A stretch of 5,971 nt of DNA from NCBI GenBank assembly GCA_003551865.1, contig PUNU01000156.1, positions 1 through 5,971 of the forward strand, given 5' to 3'. Shown here one piece after another: positions 4,703 to 5,971 of this stretch; the stretch's first letter is position 1, and each line of letters begins with the position of its first letter. Made by a program: the position numbers and the translations under genes. The notes under the pieces were generated by a model. It was given only the letters and a program-made list of their open reading frames with translations, did no database searches and was not told where the DNA came from. This DNA is from Syntrophomonadaceae bacterium (GTDB taxonomy: Bacteria > Bacillota_D > Dethiobacteria > DTU022).

Positions 4703-5259
4703 TTACTTATCCACAGAAAGCATATCTGCCTCTTTTGCCGCCCCCTTGGTACTGACAAAACCACTGCCGCACCTTGAGCAAGCCGGCTGAGAATATTCCG
4801 GCTCATCATAGGCCGGCCACCCACCGAAAATTTTTCCAACAACTAATCCTACAAACCCCGGAAAAAGCCCGTAAAGGGGCACCGAAAGACCCGTCGGCGG
4901 AGGGATAATTAGCTCGCGCTTCTTCTTACTCACCGCCCGAACAATCGCCCCGGCCGCCTTAGCGGGCGAATAGTTCACTGTGCGCCGATAGTAAAAGCTT
5001 TCTTTGGCACTTTTCAGGTGCGCCTTAACCATTGGTGTATTAACGAGGGAAGGGTAAACTGCAGTAACATGGATGGAGTCGTGTTTCAGCTCCAGCCGCA
5101 GGCCGTTGGATAAACCGCCTTCGGCAAACTTGGAAGCCGAATAGCCGGTAGAACCGGGATAAGGATATTTGCCGCGGCCAGCTCGAAGCAGACAGCACGG
5201 CCGATCCCGGAACTGGCCCCGGTAACAATAGCTACTTTGTTTTGAAAACTGCGGCGCAA
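4703..5259 (-). pseudogene. Short-chain dehydrogenase/reductase with internal deletion and frameshift
   Basis: From a TTG at 5259, with GAGG 9 nt upstream and an in-frame TAA directly before it, the frame reads RRSFQNKVAIVTGASSGIG and then RAVCFELA. This is the Rossmann NAD(P)-binding start of an SDR with its TGxxxGxG motif (5200-5223). Near 5171-5179 the protein similarity jumps to a different frame: GKYPYPGSTGYSASKFAEGG, containing the catalytic YxxxK (5129-5143), then LRLELKHDSIHVTAVYPSLVNTPM as in intact SDRs. The two motifs are 80 nt apart instead of about 420, so roughly 340 bp are missing, including the NNAG and catalytic serine regions, and the remainder is out of frame. The C-terminal end continues normally to 4703 and carries a CSRCGSG tail. 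A functional enzyme is not possible as read. A real deletion or an assembly or read error are both possible. Confidence 0.8.
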
Positions 5260-5315
5260 TTAAGCACACCTCTTTCTCCGATTCTTATCGATGAATATAT
5301 TTATCTGCTTTTTAA

Positions 5316-5344
5316 ATTCTACTTCTTTGCCCGGGGAAGAACAA
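5316..5344 (-). promoter_or_regulatory. Possible promoter of the dehydrogenase remnant
   Basis: On the minus strand TTGTTC (5339-5344), a 17-nt spacer and TAGAAT (5316-5321) match the housekeeping pattern moderately (-35 three of six, -10 five of six). The start would be near 5309, about 50 nt before the TTG. Confidence 0.35.
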
Positions 5345-5372
5345 GAACTGTTGTTATAATATTTTTATGAAC

Positions 5373-5392
5373 CCTGCATCGCAAACAGCAGG
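5373..5392 (-). terminator. Weak hairpin after the permease gene
   Basis: CCTGC and GCAGG (arms 5388-5392 and 5373-5377) form a 5-bp stem with a 10-nt loop about 17 nt after the permease stop codon. The sequence that follows (GTTCATAAAAATATT) is not a real T-tract, so it is a doubtful terminator. Confidence 0.25.
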
Positions 5393-5408
5393 AATAGGCC
5401 ACGCCAAT

Positions 5409-5971
5409 TTAAAACTCTTCTTCGTTTATTCCGGCCAGGGCCTGCAGGTCAACCCCTTTAACGAGCAGAGCACGGCGGCGGAGCTCGTAATAAACCAGCC
5501 CCAATCCCAGCCAAACCAGGAAAAGATAACTGAAAACACCTCCATCGGGCATAGCCCACAGGTCAATCAGCAGCATGGCGATAACAATTGCCGATAAAAC
5601 TGCTCCGACCGAGACCGCCAGGAGCAGCCAGGTTCCTTTCAGCTTGAAGTGGGCGGCGGCATAAGCCCGGGGAGCGCGTTTCGGCAGGCGCATCGCGGCT
5701 CCGAGGATGGGAACAAATATAATGATGCCGCCGATCGAACCCAAAGCGGCAAATGCCTCCAGGTAACTTTCGCCAAAAATGAGTACGGAAGATATGGAAA
5801 CGGCATAGATGAAAATCAGGAAACGGTGCGGGGTTCTAAAACGAGGGTTGACCTTCGCCAGGGAAGAAGGAAATACACCGTCGCCCGCCATTACCAGCAG
5901 GGACTTGGTCCCCCACATAAACCCGGCATTAAGGGTAGTTATAACCGCCAGCAGCCCGCCGCCCAGAATGA
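5409..5971 (-). CDS. APC-family amino-acid permease, C-terminal part
   Basis: The last 186 codons are present; the frame is open to the right edge, so the true start lies outside. An internal ATG at 5918 is not the start, because the preceding codons (GGGLLAVITTLNAGF) continue a membrane helix. Visible features are a TLNAGFMWGTKSLLVMAGDGVFP stretch, which resembles the TLNA...R/S..LYAMARDG..P signature of APC transporters, followed by PxF/RTPHR. Four further hydrophobic segments follow: FLIFIYAVSISSVLIFG, IGGIIIFVPILGAAMRLP, WLLLAVSVGAVLSAIVIAML and YLFLVWLGLGLVYYEL. Together they would be about TM8-12 of a 12-helix proton- or sodium-coupled permease in the cytoplasmic membrane. The tail is acidic (NEEEF). 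The substrate cannot be told from this half. Confidence 0.8.
   Translation of the reverse strand, partial: ILGGGLLAVITTLNAGFMWGTKSLLVMAGDGVFPSSLAKVNPRFRTPHRFLIFIYAVSISSVLIFGESYLEAFAALGSIGGIIIFVPILGAAMRLPKRAPRAYAAAHFKLKGTWLLLAVSVGAVLSAIVIAMLLIDLWAMPDGGVFSYLFLVWLGLGLVYYELRRRALLVKGVDLQALAGINEEEF

Noticed and set aside
5040..5228. Third-frame 62-residue minus-strand open frame within the dehydrogenase remnant
   Set aside because: Neither SDR motif is in this frame; it is a shadow of the broken gene.
5350..5362. Plus-strand TGTTATAAT extended -10 box
   Set aside because: No -35 at proper spacing and no plus-strand gene downstream; probably A/T-rich intergenic sequence.
5367..5597. 76-residue plus-strand frame opposite the permease end
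   Set aside because: It begins at an ATG after a TATAAT-like stretch but has no Shine-Dalgarno, is mostly antisense to the permease, and is Q/N-rich as expected from the complementary strand.
1..5971. CRISPR array, tRNA, rRNA, insertion sequence or phage genes
   Set aside because: No regularly spaced repeats, cloverleaf sequences, transposase-like frames or long terminal inverted repeats were found when reading both strands.

Overview
The window looks like a chromosomal segment of an anaerobic Gram-positive bacterium, probably class Clostridia of the Bacillota. This is inferred from strong purine-rich Shine-Dalgarno sequences, two probable TTG starts, a membrane-anchored SurA/PrsA-like chaperone, a CooT-type small protein and many GATC sites. 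No RNA gene, CRISPR array, insertion sequence or phage module was seen. Every gene except one reads on the minus strand.

Left end (1-1300): the first 23 codons of a probable htpX (membrane zinc protease) run off the left edge. It is transcribed divergently from a plus-strand gene for a single-pass membrane protein with a SurA-type chaperone domain and no proline-isomerase domain. The shared intergenic region holds a promoter for each gene. It also holds two tandem 14-bp direct repeats lying between the htpX -10 box and its ribosome binding site. A strong intrinsic terminator closes the chaperone gene at about 1260-1294.

Middle (1300-3780): three minus-strand genes. In transcription order they are a secreted/membrane protein with about nine 17-residue bactofilin-like repeats followed by a multi-pass membrane domain (TTG start), a spermidine-synthase-like SAM-binding protein 40 bp downstream (probably the same transcript), and a 63-residue CooT-family putative nickel-binding protein with its own likely promoter and structured leader.

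Right part (3780-5971): a solitary Dam-type (D12 class) adenine-N6 DNA methyltransferase; a short-chain dehydrogenase gene that has lost about 340 bp between its cofactor motif and its YxxxK motif and is frameshifted; and the C-terminal half of an APC-family amino-acid permease running off the right edge.

Most of this is ordinary housekeeping and envelope gene content. I see no convincing new multi-gene system. The points most worth a second look are the tandem-repeat operator candidate in the htpX/chaperone divergent region, the internally deleted dehydrogenase, the inverted repeat that coincides with a promoter ahead of the bactofilin-like gene, and the palindromes ahead of the methyltransferase.
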